The notes: generated from the letters alone by a model not told the origin. 64,000 nucleotides of DNA from Betaproteobacteria bacterium Ga0077523 (GCA_001464695.1 LNDQ01000093.1:1-64000); one strand, 5' to 3'; shown: positions 42,049 to 52,545, counted from the stretch's first letter. Program-made: numbers and translations.

Positions 42049-42455
42049 GGCGAACCTCGAGTGGTGGGATCGGATCGGCGACAAGCGCCCGCGAGACTAC
42101 CGCGTTTCGTCGGCAAGCTGCGTCCCGACCAATTGCGGCATGGCACAAGACCGCTCATGAAGCGCTGCGAACTCACTGGCGAGGAAGACTTTTTTGCGCC
42201 TGCCCGGGTTCGACCGACCGGTTCTCGGTGGGCGCATCGCGTCACATTGCGCAGCGTGTTCCGAGCGCGATTTCGTGGCATGTGGCTTGCTTTTACCCCC
42301 TCGAATGTAGCTGGCTCGTCGCGCTGCCGCCTCTCGAGGCCAACGGCACGGCAAAGCTGCCCCGAAGGACCAGTGCGCTGCAACGCGCGAACCGCAATGA
42401 CAAACCCCGATCCGCATGGCGTGCGCCGCACCTTGACGATGGCTGGAGCCCGGGC
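42049..42455. other. 407-bp intergenic region between divergent operons, upstream of pilG
   Basis: It contains no supported gene. It holds a sigma-54 promoter match at 42276-42291 and a T-run (CTTTTTTG, around 42189-42195). The last ~150 bp before pilG would be the operon leader. Confidence 0.6.
42276..42291 (+). promoter_or_regulatory. Sigma-54 (RpoN) promoter match upstream of pilG
   Basis: TGGCATGTGGCTTGCT fits the consensus TGGCAYR-N4-TTGCW at every specified base, with the GG and GC separated by 10 bp. It points toward pilG, whose ATG lies 165 bp downstream. No enhancer-binding protein gene is in the window. Confidence 0.6.
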
Positions 42456-42845
42456 ATGACCGCGACCGGCCTCACCGGCATCAAGGTGGTGGTGGTGGAC
42501 GACAGCAACACCATCCGCCGCAGCGCCGAAGTGTTCCTGAAGCAGGCCGGCTGCGTCGTGGCGCTCGCCGAGGACGGCTTCAGCGCCATGTCGGTCATCG
42601 TCGAGCAGAAGCCCGACATCGTGTTCGTCGACGTGATGATGCCGCGCCTCGACGGCTACCAGGCCTGTGCACTCATCAAGCGCAACGACACCTTTCGCGG
42701 CACGCCCGTGATCATGCTGACCAGCAAGGACGGCGTGTTCGACCGCGCGCGCGGGCGGCTCGCGGGCTGCGACGACTATCTCACCAAGCCTTTCACGCGC
42801 GAGAGCCTGCTGGGCGCCGTCGCTTCGCACGCGAAGCGCGCCTGA
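42456..42845 (+). CDS. pilG: Twitching motility response regulator PilG
   Basis: This 129-residue single receiver domain has KVVVVDDSNTIRRSAEVFLKQAG, the phosphoacceptor Asp in IVFVDVMMPRLDGYQA, and Thr/Lys in MLTSKDG and YLTKPFTRE. It is the PilG-type CheY of the Pil-Chp system, which links surface sensing to type IV pilus extension and, in Pseudomonas, to cAMP control. It is first in the pilGHIJ-pilL operon. The start ATG at 42456 lies in frame with MTATGLTGIKVVVV. Confidence 0.93.
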   Translation: MTATGLTGIKVVVVDDSNTIRRSAEVFLKQAGCVVALAEDGFSAMSVIVEQKPDIVFVDVMMPRLDGYQACALIKRNDTFRGTPVIMLTSKDGVFDRARGRLAGCDDYLTKPFTRESLLGAVASHAKRA

Positions 42846-42879
42846 ACCATCCGCGCATCCAACCGCAAGGAGTACGCAC

Positions 42880-43245
42880 ATGGCGATCGAAACCGTTCTG
42901 GTGGTGGACGATTCCCCCACGGACCTCGAGTACCTGAGCACGCTGCTCGCGGGCAAGGGCTATCACGTCCTGCGCGCCGCGAGCGCGGAAGAATCCATGG
43001 AGCAGGCGAAGGCCCACGATCCGGACCTGATTCTGATGGACGTGATCATGCCCGGCATGAACGGCTTCGAGGCGACGCGCAAGCTCACCAAGGATGCCGA
43101 CACCAGCCACATTCCGGTGATCCTGTGCAGCAACAAGACGCAGGAAACCGACCGTGTCTGGGGTCTGCGCCAGGGTGCGCGCGACTACGTGACCAAGCCG
43201 ATCGACGAGGCCGAACTGCTCTCGAAGATCAGCGCGCTCGGCTGA
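42880..43245 (+). CDS. pilH: Twitching motility response regulator PilH
   Basis: This 121-residue single receiver domain has VLVVDDSPTDLEYLSTLL and the phosphoacceptor in LILMDVIMPGMNGFEATRKL. The switch region reads VILCSNKTQETDRVWGLRQGARDYVTKP. It is the second CheY of Pil-Chp, thought to drive retraction or act as a phosphate sink. It starts 34 bp after pilG, with AAGGAG upstream. Confidence 0.93.
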   Translation: MAIETVLVVDDSPTDLEYLSTLLAGKGYHVLRAASAEESMEQAKAHDPDLILMDVIMPGMNGFEATRKLTKDADTSHIPVILCSNKTQETDRVWGLRQGARDYVTKPIDEAELLSKISALG

Positions 43246-43346
43246 GATGTCAGCGACCGTGATCAGGCAGCGCCCAGCGAAGCTGGGGCGCACAGCCTCT
43301 CGATGTATGGTGGGCGGTGGGTGAGCCCAGGAACAACCGCGGAGTC

Positions 43347-43829
43347 ATGAAGGCGCGGCGCGATCTCGTCGGCTTCCAGCGCCGCCTCGTGGAGCGGCTG
43401 GACGCGGCCGCCACGCGGCGCATCGAGCACGCGCATCTCGCGCTCGACAGCGCGGGCGAAGGCTGGCTGGTGGAGCTTGCCGACGCGCGTGAACTGATCC
43501 CCGTCCCGCCGCTAACCGAAGTGCCCACCGCCCAACCCTGGTTCCGCGGCGTGGCCGGCGTGCGCGGCGAACTGCTGGGTGTGGTGGACTTCGCGGCCTA
43601 CCGCGGTCGCGAGCCGACACCGCTGCGCCTGGAAAGCCGCATGCTGATTCCGCACGCTCGCTTCGGCGTCAACTGCGCGCTGCTGTTCGGGCGCTCGCTC
43701 GGGCTCAAGGACGTGCGCGGATACGACCGCGCTGCCGGCGACTTGGTCGACGACACGGGTCGCCGCTGGCACATCCTGCAGCCCGCCGGGCTGCTGTCCG
43801 AGCCGCGCTTCCTCGACATCGCGGCCTGA
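43347..43829 (+). CDS. pilI: CheW-like adaptor PilI
   Basis: The ATG at 43347 gives 160 residues. The CheW fold shows [42 protein letters not shown] and a central [16 protein letters not shown]. It couples the receptor PilJ to the kinase PilL. It is 101 bp after pilH and 23 bp before pilJ. Confidence 0.9.
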   Translation: MKARRDLVGFQRRLVERLDAAATRRIEHAHLALDSAGEGWLVELADARELIPVPPLTEVPTAQPWFRGVAGVRGELLGVVDFAAYRGREPTPLRLESRMLIPHARFGVNCALLFGRSLGLKDVRGYDRAAGDLVDDTGRRWHILQPAGLLSEPRFLDIAA

Positions 43830-43852
43830 TCAGACTCCGTCCCGCTGCTGCC

Positions 43853-45976
43853 ATGGCCACTCTGCCCGCCTTCCTGCCGCAGCTCGCCTCCCGCTTTTCC
43901 CGGGTGCTCGAGCGGCTCACGCTGAAGCGCGTGTTCTTCATCTCGGGCGTCATGTTCGTGGCCCCCATCGCCTTGCTGTTCTACTTCTCGGTCTCCGAGA
44001 CCATCGAACGCGTGCGCAATACCGACCGCGAGATCGCGGCGCTCGACCTGCTGGCCCCCCTCATCAAGCTGGAAGAGGCGCTGCAACGCCATCGCGGCGA
44101 GCGCAACGTGCTGCTGTCGGGCGACTTCACCCTGATGGACAAGGTGAAGGCCACCGAGATCACTGTCGATGCGTTGATCCTGAGCTACGAAGAGCAGCTC
44201 AAGGCCCGCCTGCCGGAGGTCGGTGGCGGCGATGCCGTGCTGAACGCGCGCGGCCGCTTCGAGCGCATCAAGCGCGACTGGACCACCAACAAGACCGAAG
44301 GCATGGGCATGCTGGTGGCCGACTCCTTCCAGCTGGCCACGCGCATCATCAACGACGTGGCAGCTCTCGCGCGCGACTTGCAGCAGATCTCCGGCCTGTC
44401 GCTCGATGCCGAGCCCGGACCGTATTACCTGCAGAACGCGCTGTTCGCGTTCTTCCCGGAACTCATGGAAGCGTTCGCGGCGACGCGCGATCGCGGTGCA
44501 GGTTTCGCGGCCCGCAAGAACATCACGCCGGAGGAGCGCGCCGAACTGGCCGTCCTGGTGCAGGGCAACGCGACGCTGCTCGCGCGCAACTTCGTCGAGA
44601 ACGTCTCGCGTGCGAGCGTGGAAGACGAACGCATCAAGGACCAGTTGGGCGAACGCATCGAGACGGTCGAGAAACTCGTACCCGAGATGCTGCGCTACAC
44701 CCGGGACGAACTGCTGGCCCGCACGTACATTTCCATCAACGGGGCGGCATGGCTCGACCAGACGACCAAGTCCATCGACAGTCTCTACGGCTTCATGTAC
44801 CAGGGCACCAACGCGCTGCGCACCGTGCTGGACGATCGGCGTGCCGCTCTGCAGCACATCCTGGTCGTGAAGTTCGGCGTGATCGCGCTGTTGGTGGCCG
44901 CGGCCCTGGCGACGCTCTTCTCGCTGGGGCGGTTGCAGATCCGGCGCGAGCGCAATCGCGCCGAGGAAGCCGAGCGCATCAATCGCGAAAACCAGGAATC
45001 GATCCTCGACCTGCTGGACCAGCTCGCCAACGTGGCCGATGGCGACCTCACGGTACGCGCGGCCGTGACCGAACGGATCACCGGTGCCATCGCCGACTCC
45101 GTGAACAACACGGTGGAGGAACTGCGCAACCTCGTCGGCCGCATCAACGACACGGCGAGCCGCGTAGGCGAGCACAGCGAACGTGCGAGCGAGGTGTCGC
45201 GGCGACTGCTCGACGCGGCCGGCACCCAGGCGATGGAGATCCAGCAGACCAGTGCTTCTTTCGTGGAAGTTGCGCAGGCAATGCAGGCCGTGTCCGAAGA
45301 CGCGTCGAAGTCCGCCGACGTGGCGCGCCACTCCCTCGAAGCCTCCGAGCGCGGTGCCCATACGGTTCAGGAATCCATTGCGGGCATGAATCAGATCCGC
45401 GGCCAGATCCAGGAGACGGCAAAGCGCATCAAGCGGCTCGGCGAAAGTTCGCAGGAGATCTCCGAGATCGTCGAGCTCATCTCCGAGATCACCGAGCAGA
45501 CCAACGTGCTGGCACTCAATGCCGCCATCCAGGCTGCAGCGGCGGGCGAGGCGGGCCGCGGCTTCAGCGTCGTGGCCGAGGAAGTGCAGCGGCTCGCCGA
45601 GCGATCCGGCGAAGCGACCCGACAGATCGCGGCGATCGTCAAGGCGATCCAGGCCGACACGCAGGAAGCCGTCTACGCGATGGAGCGCAGCACCCAGGGT
45701 GTGGTGGAAGGTGCGAAGGCATCGGATGCCGCGGGTCGCGCACTGTCCGACATCGGTGCGGTGTCGAAGGATCTGGCCGAGCTGATCGAAGGCATTGCCG
45801 CCACCACACGCGCGCAGGCGGCGGCTGTGGATCGCGCGTCGCGCAACATGAACGAGATTCTCGGCATCACGCGCCTCACGACCGAAGGCACGCAGCAGAC
45901 CGCTGAGACCGTGTCGGAGCTGGCGGCTTCTGCCCAAGTGCTGAAGGCATCGGTGTCCGGCTTCAAGATCGCCTGA
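43853..45976 (+). CDS. pilJ: Methyl-accepting chemotaxis-type receptor PilJ
   Basis: This 707-residue inner-membrane receptor has a first membrane helix at ~26-50 ([19 protein letters not shown]). A periplasmic PilJ-type ligand domain (~55-335) precedes the second helix ([21 protein letters not shown]), then a HAMP-like linker and the signalling domain. The conserved tip is [38 protein letters not shown]. In the family it senses pilin or surface contact. It lies 10 bp before pilL. Confidence 0.95.
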   Translation: MATLPAFLPQLASRFSRVLERLTLKRVFFISGVMFVAPIALLFYFSVSETIERVRNTDREIAALDLLAPLIKLEEALQRHRGERNVLLSGDFTLMDKVKATEITVDALILSYEEQLKARLPEVGGGDAVLNARGRFERIKRDWTTNKTEGMGMLVADSFQLATRIINDVAALARDLQQISGLSLDAEPGPYYLQNALFAFFPELMEAFAATRDRGAGFAARKNITPEERAELAVLVQGNATLLARNFVENVSRASVEDERIKDQLGERIETVEKLVPEMLRYTRDELLARTYISINGAAWLDQTTKSIDSLYGFMYQGTNALRTVLDDRRAALQHILVVKFGVIALLVAAALATLFSLGRLQIRRERNRAEEAERINRENQESILDLLDQLANVADGDLTVRAAVTERITGAIADSVNNTVEELRNLVGRINDTASRVGEHSERASEVSRRLLDAAGTQAMEIQQTSASFVEVAQAMQAVSEDASKSADVARHSLEASERGAHTVQESIAGMNQIRGQIQETAKRIKRLGESSQEISEIVELISEITEQTNVLALNAAIQAAAAGEAGRGFSVVAEEVQRLAERSGEATRQIAAIVKAIQADTQEAVYAMERSTQGVVEGAKASDAAGRALSDIGAVSKDLAELIEGIAATTRAQAAAVDRASRNMNEILGITRLTTEGTQQTAETVSELAASAQVLKASVSGFKIA

Positions 45977-45986
45977 CCACGACGCC

Positions 45987-48900
45987 ATGGACACCGCTCG
46001 CACCGTGAGATCGCTCGACGCCATCCGGCCGCAGGTCGCCGGCGCCCTGCTCACCATCGAGCGCGTGCTCGGCGATGGCGACAGCGCCGAGACGCGCAAT
46101 GCCGCTCTGAGCGCCGTGCGCGAGGCGGTCGGTGTACTCACCATGGCCGCCGAGGCTGAGCTGGCGCAGCAGCTTGCCGACCTCGCTACCGACCTTGAAC
46201 AATCGCAGGATGACGAGTTCGGTGCCCGCGCGACCGGCTGGATCGCGCTGCTGGCGTCCGCGCGCCGGCGTGTCGAGCATATCGCTGACGAGTCGCCGGC
46301 AGCCGACAACGGCAACGGCGGAGGATCCGTGGCGATGGTTGTCCTCGCGCTCATCGGCGACGGCGCCGATCGCGATGTGCCATCCGATCGCGAGCCCTTG
46401 CGTCTGCCTCGCGCGCGCTACGAACGCACGCTGCTGCAAGCGCTCAAGGGGGCGATGACCGCCGATCGGGTCGCAGAGATGGTCGCTGCCCTCGAGAGCG
46501 TGGAGCTGCATTTCGCCGGAACGCGCGATGCTTCCTTCTGGACGCTGATGGCCGCGGCGCTCGATGGGATCCAGAGTTCGCCCGGAGAACTCGATGCCCC
46601 GGCCAAGCGCTTCTGCGGAGCCGTCAACCTCGCATTGCGTCGTGCGCAGGACGGCGAGTCGGCCGTCGATTCCGCACTGGGCGAAGCCGCCATCGCGATC
46701 GTGAGCCGGAGTGGCGGGACCACACCCCGGATCGAACGCGTGCGGGCCGCGGCAGAATCCGCAGGTACACCCGACGCGGTCCTGGCGACGGACGTGGTGC
46801 AGCGCGTAGTGCAGCGCCTCGCAAGCGCGGCCGAGGCCGTCGAGCGGCTCGCGACCGGCGATGTCGAGGCACTGTCTGCGGCCGAGGCCGACCTGTCGGA
46901 GATCGAATCGGACTGCAATGCCGCGGGCGCCCGGCGCCTGGGCCGGTTTGCGGCGGCGATCGCGGGTACGGTCCGATCGCTGCACACGCGCAAGGCCTCG
47001 ACTGCCGATGGAACCGCCCTCGCGATCGGCCTGCAATTGCTGGAGCAGGCAATGCAATCCGCGGTGCCACCACGGGTCGAGCTGCAAGAGGCCATCGCAG
47101 CGATGAGCGGCCATCTGACTGCGGTGGCGGATGGTGCCGACCCTGCGAAGATACCGGACGGGGTGAACACGCGGGCTGGTGGATTCGATCGTGCCGGTGT
47201 GGTAGCCGCCGGCAAGGCGATCCAGAGCAGCCTGTCTGCGGCCGAGGTCGCGCTCGAAGCGCATTTCCAGGCCCCGGGCGGTGCCGCCGGGCTGGAGCAG
47301 TTGCCAGCCGCGTTCGGTGAGATCGCCGGCACGTTGGCGATGCTCGGCGCACCCCAAGCGGCACGGACCGCGCGCGAATGTGCGACCGCGATCGCGACGT
47401 TTTCGCAGGCATCGGCGGCAGATCGCGAAGCCTTCGACCGCATCGCCGAGCAGGTCGCGGCACTCGGCGCCTTCGTCGAAGTGCTGATCCGCGATGGCAA
47501 CGCACGGGAGGACGACCACCCTTTTTGCTGTAGCGCGCCGGCCGCTTCGGTCGTCGCGCTGACCGGCAACGGTGGGTGCGAAGCAGAGGCGGCAGGCGAG
47601 GTCGAACGCCCCAACGACCCGGATCTCGCGCCGATCTTCCTGGATGAGGCACGCGAGGTCCTGTCGACGCTCGAGGCGGTGCTCGCGAGCGGTGCGTCGG
47701 CTTTCGCCGATCGCAGTCGCGCGGTCGAGGCACGGCGCGGCTTTCACACGCTGAAGGGCAGCAGCCGGATGGTCGGGCTGGAGCGCTTTGCGGCGGCCGC
47801 GTGGTGCGTCGAAGACGTGCTCAATGCCTGGCTCGAGCATGGCCGCGGCGACGCAGGCGATCTCGCCACTCTTGCACGCGCGGCCCGAGCCCGTTGCGCC
47901 GAATGGATCGAGGCCCTCGACAACCGGGGCGAAGCCCGCATCGACACTCGGCGGCTCGAAGCCTGGGCCGACTGCATCAGGCGTGGCCGACCCATCGGCA
48001 CCGATGCGCCATCCGCAACGGCTGCTTCGCAGACCGTTACGGGCCGGGCGCAGCAGCTGTCGGCCAATCTCTACGGCATCTTTCGTGAAGAGGCGGCTCG
48101 CCATCTCGCGTCCATGCGCGACGAAGTCCTGCACTGCCGCGAAGATGCGAGCGCTCCCGTCACCCAGGAGTTCATGCTCGCAGCCCATACGCTCGCGAGC
48201 GCGTGCGCGACCATGCGCCTGCCCGCGCCGAGCGAATTGGGCGGCGAGCTGGAAGGGCTGCTGGTCGATCTGATGCGCCTCGAGACCGCGCCGACTCTCG
48301 AGCACCTGGAACTCTTCGAGGCCGTGATCCATGCGCTCGAACGCATGATCGCCGAGGGCGTTGCGCATCGAGTGCCGACCCGGGATCCGGCGCTGTGCGA
48401 AGCGCTGGCATCGACCCGCGGTCGACTCGCAGTTCCCCAACCGTCCGTGCACGCCGATGCGGAGCCAGAGGAAGTCTCGCGTGGCAGCGGGGCTTACCAC
48501 TGGGCAGCCGGGAGCCGCCGCCGGTTCCGGCCGCGCGACGAACTCGATACCCAGCTCGTGCCGGTGTTCCTCGAAGAGGCTCAGGACCTGGTGCCGCGCA
48601 TCGGTGCCGGCCTGCGCGAGTGGCGTGCCGCGCCCGACCAGGATGCTTTGGCGCACGCATTGCTCCGCCAGCTGCACACGTTGAAGGGCAGCGCCCGCAT
48701 GGCTGGCGCCATGGGACTGGGCGAACTGACGCACGCCATGGAGACGCGCGTCGAGCGCGCCGTCGGCCAACACGCGACCGGTGCGGACTGGTTCGACGCG
48801 ATGGAGTCGAGCTTCGATCGCCTGATCCAGCTGGTCGACGAGATCGCCGAAGGCCGGCGCGCCGTGGCGGAGGACCGCGCCAGCACCACGCAGACGACAG

Positions 48901-50753
48901 CAGCTGAATCCACGCGTCCGCTGCCGGCTGGCGAAGTCGATCCGATCACGCGGGCCGCATTGCGCATCCGGGCCGACGTGCTCGATCGAATCGTCAATCA
49001 AAGCGGCGAAGTGGGCATTGCCCGCACGCGTGCCGAATCGGAAGTGCGGGCGCTGAAAGGCCTGCTGCGCGACCTCTCGGACAACGTGATCCGGCTGCGC
49101 GCGCAGCTGCGCGACCTCGAGATCCATGCCGAGTCGCAGCTGCAGGCGACGACGGTGCTGGGCAACGAAGCGGATGCGTCATTCGACCCGCTCGAGTTCG
49201 ACCGTTACACGCGTTTCCAGGAGCTGACGCGGATGATGGCGGAAAGCCTGAGCGACGTGACGGTGGTGCAGCAGTCCATTCACAAGAACGTTGACGACGT
49301 GTCGGCAGCACTGTCGTCGCAGGCGGTGCTGTCGCGCGATCTGCAGCAGGAACTGATGCGGGTGCGCATGGTGCCCTTCTCGAGCATCGCCGAACGCCTG
49401 CACCGGATCGTGCGCGCCAGCGCCAAGGAGCTGGGCAAGCGTGCCAACCTCGACATTGCCGGGTTGCACGCCGAACTGGACCGCGTGGTGCTGGAACGGA
49501 TGACCGCACCTCTCGAGCATCTGCTGCGCAATGCCGTCAGTCACGGCCTGGAAGATCCGGTCGAGCGACACGAGGCTGGCAAACCGGACTTCGGCACCGT
49601 CCGCATCGAGATCCGTCAGGACAACAACGAGATCGTTCTCACCTTGCGCGATGACGGCCGCGGCATCGACGCGGCACGCGTCAGGGCACGTGCCATGGAA
49701 GGCGCGCTCGCCAGCGACGCGGCCACGCTGTCGGAGGCGGATGCGCTGGAGCTCATCTTCAAACCGGGCTTCAGCACGGCCGAACGGGTCACCGAACTAT
49801 CCGGTCGCGGTGTCGGGCTCGACGTCGTCCGCACCGAAGTGAAGGCGCTCGGCGGGCGCGTGACGGTGACTTCCCAGCCGGGCACTGGCACCGCGTTCAC
49901 CTTGCACTTGCCGCTCACGCTCTCGGTCACGCGGGCGCTGCTCGCGCGCGCCGGTGGCCGGACCTATGCCCTGCCCGCGGGCATGGTGGAGCAGGTGCTG
50001 CTGCTCGATCGGATCGCGGCGGACGCCGCGGTCGTCGCAGGTGCGCTCGAATGGCGCGGCAGCGCATTGCCACTGCACTATCTGCCGCATGCTTTCGGTG
50101 CGCCGAAGGCCGCGATGGAAGCGCGCAAGCGCTACCCGGTCGTGATCCTGCGCTCGGGTGCCGAGGCAATGGCCGTGCTGGTCGATGGCGTCAGCGGCAG
50201 TCGCGACATCGTGCTGAAGAATCTCGGGCCGCAATTGTCGCGGCTCGCCGGATTGATCGGTGCCTCGATCCTGCCGGACGGAGAGATTGCGCTGTTGATC
50301 AACCCCATGCAGTCGCGGGGCCGCAATGCGCAGGCACCGGCGACGGCGGCTGAACCGGAGGCTACGCGTACGGCCCACGCGAACTCCAGCGTGCTGGTCG
50401 TGGACGATTCGATCACCGTGCGGCGCGTGACCCATCGCCTGTTGTCCCGACAGGGGTACGATGTGGTCATGGCGAAGGACGGGGTCGAAGCACTCGAGCG
50501 ACTGCAGGAGGCACGTCCGGCGGTGATGCTGGTCGACATCGAGATGCCGCGCATGGACGGGTTCGAGCTGACCCGGCTGGTGCGCGCGAGCGGCACGTTG
50601 AAGGACATCCCGATCATCATGATCACCTCGCGCGCCGCGGACAAGCATCGCAGCCTGGCCGCGGAACTGGGCGTCGATGTCTTCCTCGGCAAGCCGTACT
50701 CCGAGCAGGAACTGCTGCAGCACCTGCTGTTCTTCACGCGCAAGGCGGCGTAG
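45987..50753 (+). CDS. pilL: Hybrid CheA-type histidine kinase PilL (ChpA)
   Basis: This 1588-residue protein is much shorter than the ~2470-residue Pseudomonas ChpA. HPt-like modules fill the first ~1000 residues. Two have the full HTLKGS motif (RRGFHTLKGSSRM, His587; RQLHTLKGSARM, His897) and one is divergent (LAAHTLASACATM, His734). The N-terminal ~550 residues look like eroded HPt bundles. Dimerisation, HATPase (HLLRNAVSHGLED, DDGRGID, GRGVGLDVV), CheW-like and C-terminal REC domains (VLVVDDSITVRR, phosphoacceptor Asp1517 in LVDIEMPRMDG) follow. It phosphorylates PilG and PilH. Confidence 0.94.
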   Translation: MDTARTVRSLDAIRPQVAGALLTIERVLGDGDSAETRNAALSAVREAVGVLTMAAEAELAQQLADLATDLEQSQDDEFGARATGWIALLASARRRVEHIADESPAADNGNGGGSVAMVVLALIGDGADRDVPSDREPLRLPRARYERTLLQALKGAMTADRVAEMVAALESVELHFAGTRDASFWTLMAAALDGIQSSPGELDAPAKRFCGAVNLALRRAQDGESAVDSALGEAAIAIVSRSGGTTPRIERVRAAAESAGTPDAVLATDVVQRVVQRLASAAEAVERLATGDVEALSAAEADLSEIESDCNAAGARRLGRFAAAIAGTVRSLHTRKASTADGTALAIGLQLLEQAMQSAVPPRVELQEAIAAMSGHLTAVADGADPAKIPDGVNTRAGGFDRAGVVAAGKAIQSSLSAAEVALEAHFQAPGGAAGLEQLPAAFGEIAGTLAMLGAPQAARTARECATAIATFSQASAADREAFDRIAEQVAALGAFVEVLIRDGNAREDDHPFCCSAPAASVVALTGNGGCEAEAAGEVERPNDPDLAPIFLDEAREVLSTLEAVLASGASAFADRSRAVEARRGFHTLKGSSRMVGLERFAAAAWCVEDVLNAWLEHGRGDAGDLATLARAARARCAEWIEALDNRGEARIDTRRLEAWADCIRRGRPIGTDAPSATAASQTVTGRAQQLSANLYGIFREEAARHLASMRDEVLHCREDASAPVTQEFMLAAHTLASACATMRLPAPSELGGELEGLLVDLMRLETAPTLEHLELFEAVIHALERMIAEGVAHRVPTRDPALCEALASTRGRLAVPQPSVHADAEPEEVSRGSGAYHWAAGSRRRFRPRDELDTQLVPVFLEEAQDLVPRIGAGLREWRAAPDQDALAHALLRQLHTLKGSARMAGAMGLGELTHAMETRVERAVGQHATGADWFDAMESSFDRLIQLVDEIAEGRRAVAEDRASTTQTTAAESTRPLPAGEVDPITRAALRIRADVLDRIVNQSGEVGIARTRAESEVRALKGLLRDLSDNVIRLRAQLRDLEIHAESQLQATTVLGNEADASFDPLEFDRYTRFQELTRMMAESLSDVTVVQQSIHKNVDDVSAALSSQAVLSRDLQQELMRVRMVPFSSIAERLHRIVRASAKELGKRANLDIAGLHAELDRVVLERMTAPLEHLLRNAVSHGLEDPVERHEAGKPDFGTVRIEIRQDNNEIVLTLRDDGRGIDAARVRARAMEGALASDAATLSEADALELIFKPGFSTAERVTELSGRGVGLDVVRTEVKALGGRVTVTSQPGTGTAFTLHLPLTLSVTRALLARAGGRTYALPAGMVEQVLLLDRIAADAAVVAGALEWRGSALPLHYLPHAFGAPKAAMEARKRYPVVILRSGAEAMAVLVDGVSGSRDIVLKNLGPQLSRLAGLIGASILPDGEIALLINPMQSRGRNAQAPATAAEPEATRTAHANSSVLVVDDSITVRRVTHRLLSRQGYDVVMAKDGVEALERLQEARPAVMLVDIEMPRMDGFELTRLVRASGTLKDIPIIMITSRAADKHRSLAAELGVDVFLGKPYSEQELLQHLLFFTRKAA

Positions 50754-50766
50754 ACCGAGCACGGGC

Positions 50767-52009
50767 ATGAAGGCGACCACCAGGAAAACCAACCCAATCG
50801 TGCTGATCGTCGATCCGGCCGAGGAGCGCCGCATGATCACGATGCAACTGGTGGCGATCGAGTGGCCCGATGCGCACGTTGACGAGTTCGCATCGCTCAA
50901 GCTGCTGAAGCCGGAGCAGCTGGCCGATCTGCCGAAGTACGACGCGGTCGTCTTCGGACTGGAAGACGCCGACATGGTCCGCGAACTGCGGGCGTTCATG
51001 GCGCTGCCGTTCTGTCCGGGCGTGGTGGCCATGGCTGGGCTCGATCCGCTCTTGCACCAGGCGATGACGCTCGGGGCTGCGGTCTGCGTGAACGAACAGG
51101 ACCTCACCAAGGCGACGGTCGGTCACACCATCCGCACAGCCATGGATGAGACCGAGCGCATCCGCCGCCAGTTCGAGAAGACCATGCCGATCGGCGGGAC
51201 GCCCAAGCGGACCGAGAAGCGCGCGGTGCGCAGCGCGCCGCGCGATTCCGACGCCGAGATCGCTAACATCAGCGGCTACAGGATCATCGAGCAGATCGGC
51301 GAGGGCGGCATGTCGCGCGTCTACCTGGCGGACGACACGCGCCAGGGTCGCCGCCTGGTGCTGAAGGTCTTCGATCCGCGCGCGTCACGCGACGAGCGCG
51401 AGCTGGTGCTGTTTCTCAAGGAGACCGCGATCATCTCCGAGCTCGACACGCCGTTCGTGGTTCGCATCTACGACCACGGCGTTACCGATCACCACGCATT
51501 CATTGCGATGGAGCATCTGCCGGGTGGCGATCTCAAGGAGCGCATCCGCGCCGGCATCGGCCGCGATCGGGCGCTCTCCATCCTGATCCAGATGTGCCAG
51601 GCGCTCGACGCGGTGCATCGGGCCGGCATCGTGCATCGCGACCTCAAGCCCCAGAACGTGATGTTCCGCAGCGGTGACCGTCTGGTGCTGGTGGATTTCG
51701 GCATATCCAAGCTGCACGGCAGCACCACCATCATCCAGGGCAACTCGCTTGGCACCCCGGCGTACTTCAGCCCGGAGCAGGTGATGGCCCGCTCCATCGA
51801 CCAGCGCAGCGATCTGTACAGCGCCGGCGCCATCTTCTACGAGATGCTCACCGGGCGGCGTCCGTTCTATGCGTCCGAGATGACGGAGCTCCTGCGCATG
51901 CATCTGGAGGAACCGCCGCCGCCGTTTGGCGAAGGATCCGGAGGAGCGGTTCCAGTCTGCCGCCGAGGTGCTTGCGCAACTGAAGCGCCGCTGGCCGAAC
52001 GCGGCGTAG
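50767..52009 (+). pseudogene. Pseudo-receiver plus Hanks-type Ser/Thr kinase with an apparent frameshift
   Basis: It starts 13 bp after pilL and is probably in the same operon. Residues ~12-125 form a receiver fold whose phosphoacceptor is missing (DAVVFGLEDADM, Asp replaced by Gly) and whose Lys is Asn (AVCVNEQD). The kinase domain (~180 on) is intact: IGEGGMSRVYLA, LVLKVFD, HRDLKPQN, LVDFGISK and GTPAYFSPEQ. After EEPPPP the frame is lost at 51925. The expected C-lobe end (LAKDPEERFQSAAEVLAQLK) continues in the next frame to a TAG at 52007-52009. About 17 residues normally found between are absent. This is a real mutation or an assembly error at a CCG run. Confidence 0.82.
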
Positions 52010-52020
52010 CGCCGACTCGC

Positions 52021-52545
52021 CTACGGTCGAAACGACTCGGGCAGCAGGGTGATGTCGACCACGCGATAGGCCGGCAGCCAGCGCCGGCGAAAGGCATCCG
52101 AATGATGCACGGCCGGCCAGTCTTCTGCCGAGCGCGCGTCCATGTAGCGCTCCACCTCCGCGCGGGCAAACGCGATGCCGCCCGCGTCGGCCAGGTCGCC
52201 GAGGCAGCCGCAGAACTTCGCGAGCTTCTCGGTGGAGGGCGTCCAGGAACGGCCCGTTTCCGTGAATGCATCGGCGAGCATGTCGGGGTCGAAGCCGTGC
52301 GCAGCGAAGGTGCGCAGGTGAACCCGGGCGAGCCGGCCGTCGGGCGAGATCGGGTCTGCCAGCGGTTCTTCAGGCCCCGTGGCGAGCCCCGCCAACTCCG
52401 CAGCGAGACGTGCGCGGGCAGCCTTGCCGTCGACAGCGTGCGCTGGCCCCAGAGCAGCCTGATGCAGCAGCTTGTAGATGTCCTCGAGCCCGAGGCCCGG
52501 ATAGCGCGCAGCGTGCGCGCCCAGCAGTTGACCGACGAACTTCAT
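52021..52545 (-). CDS. Conserved hypothetical protein
   Basis: The ATG at 52545 is preceded by AAGGAGT, giving 174 residues. LEDIYKLLHQAALGPAHAVD, DPISPDGRLARVHLRTFAAHGFDP and a C-terminal YRVVDITLLPESF look conserved, but I know no named family or function. It is soluble with no signal peptide. It lies between the kinase and the MFS gene on the opposite strand, which shows that the plus-strand frame running through it is not coding. Confidence 0.75.
   Translation of the reverse strand: MKFVGQLLGAHAARYPGLGLEDIYKLLHQAALGPAHAVDGKAARARLAAELAGLATGPEEPLADPISPDGRLARVHLRTFAAHGFDPDMLADAFTETGRSWTPSTEKLAKFCGCLGDLADAGGIAFARAEVERYMDARSAEDWPAVHHSDAFRRRWLPAYRVVDITLLPESFRP

Noticed and set aside
43598..49127. 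Very long minus-strand frames (918 and 1054 codons) across pilJ and pilL
   Set aside because: High-GC antisense shadows of genes with complete chemotaxis domains. Their translations have no recognisable motif.
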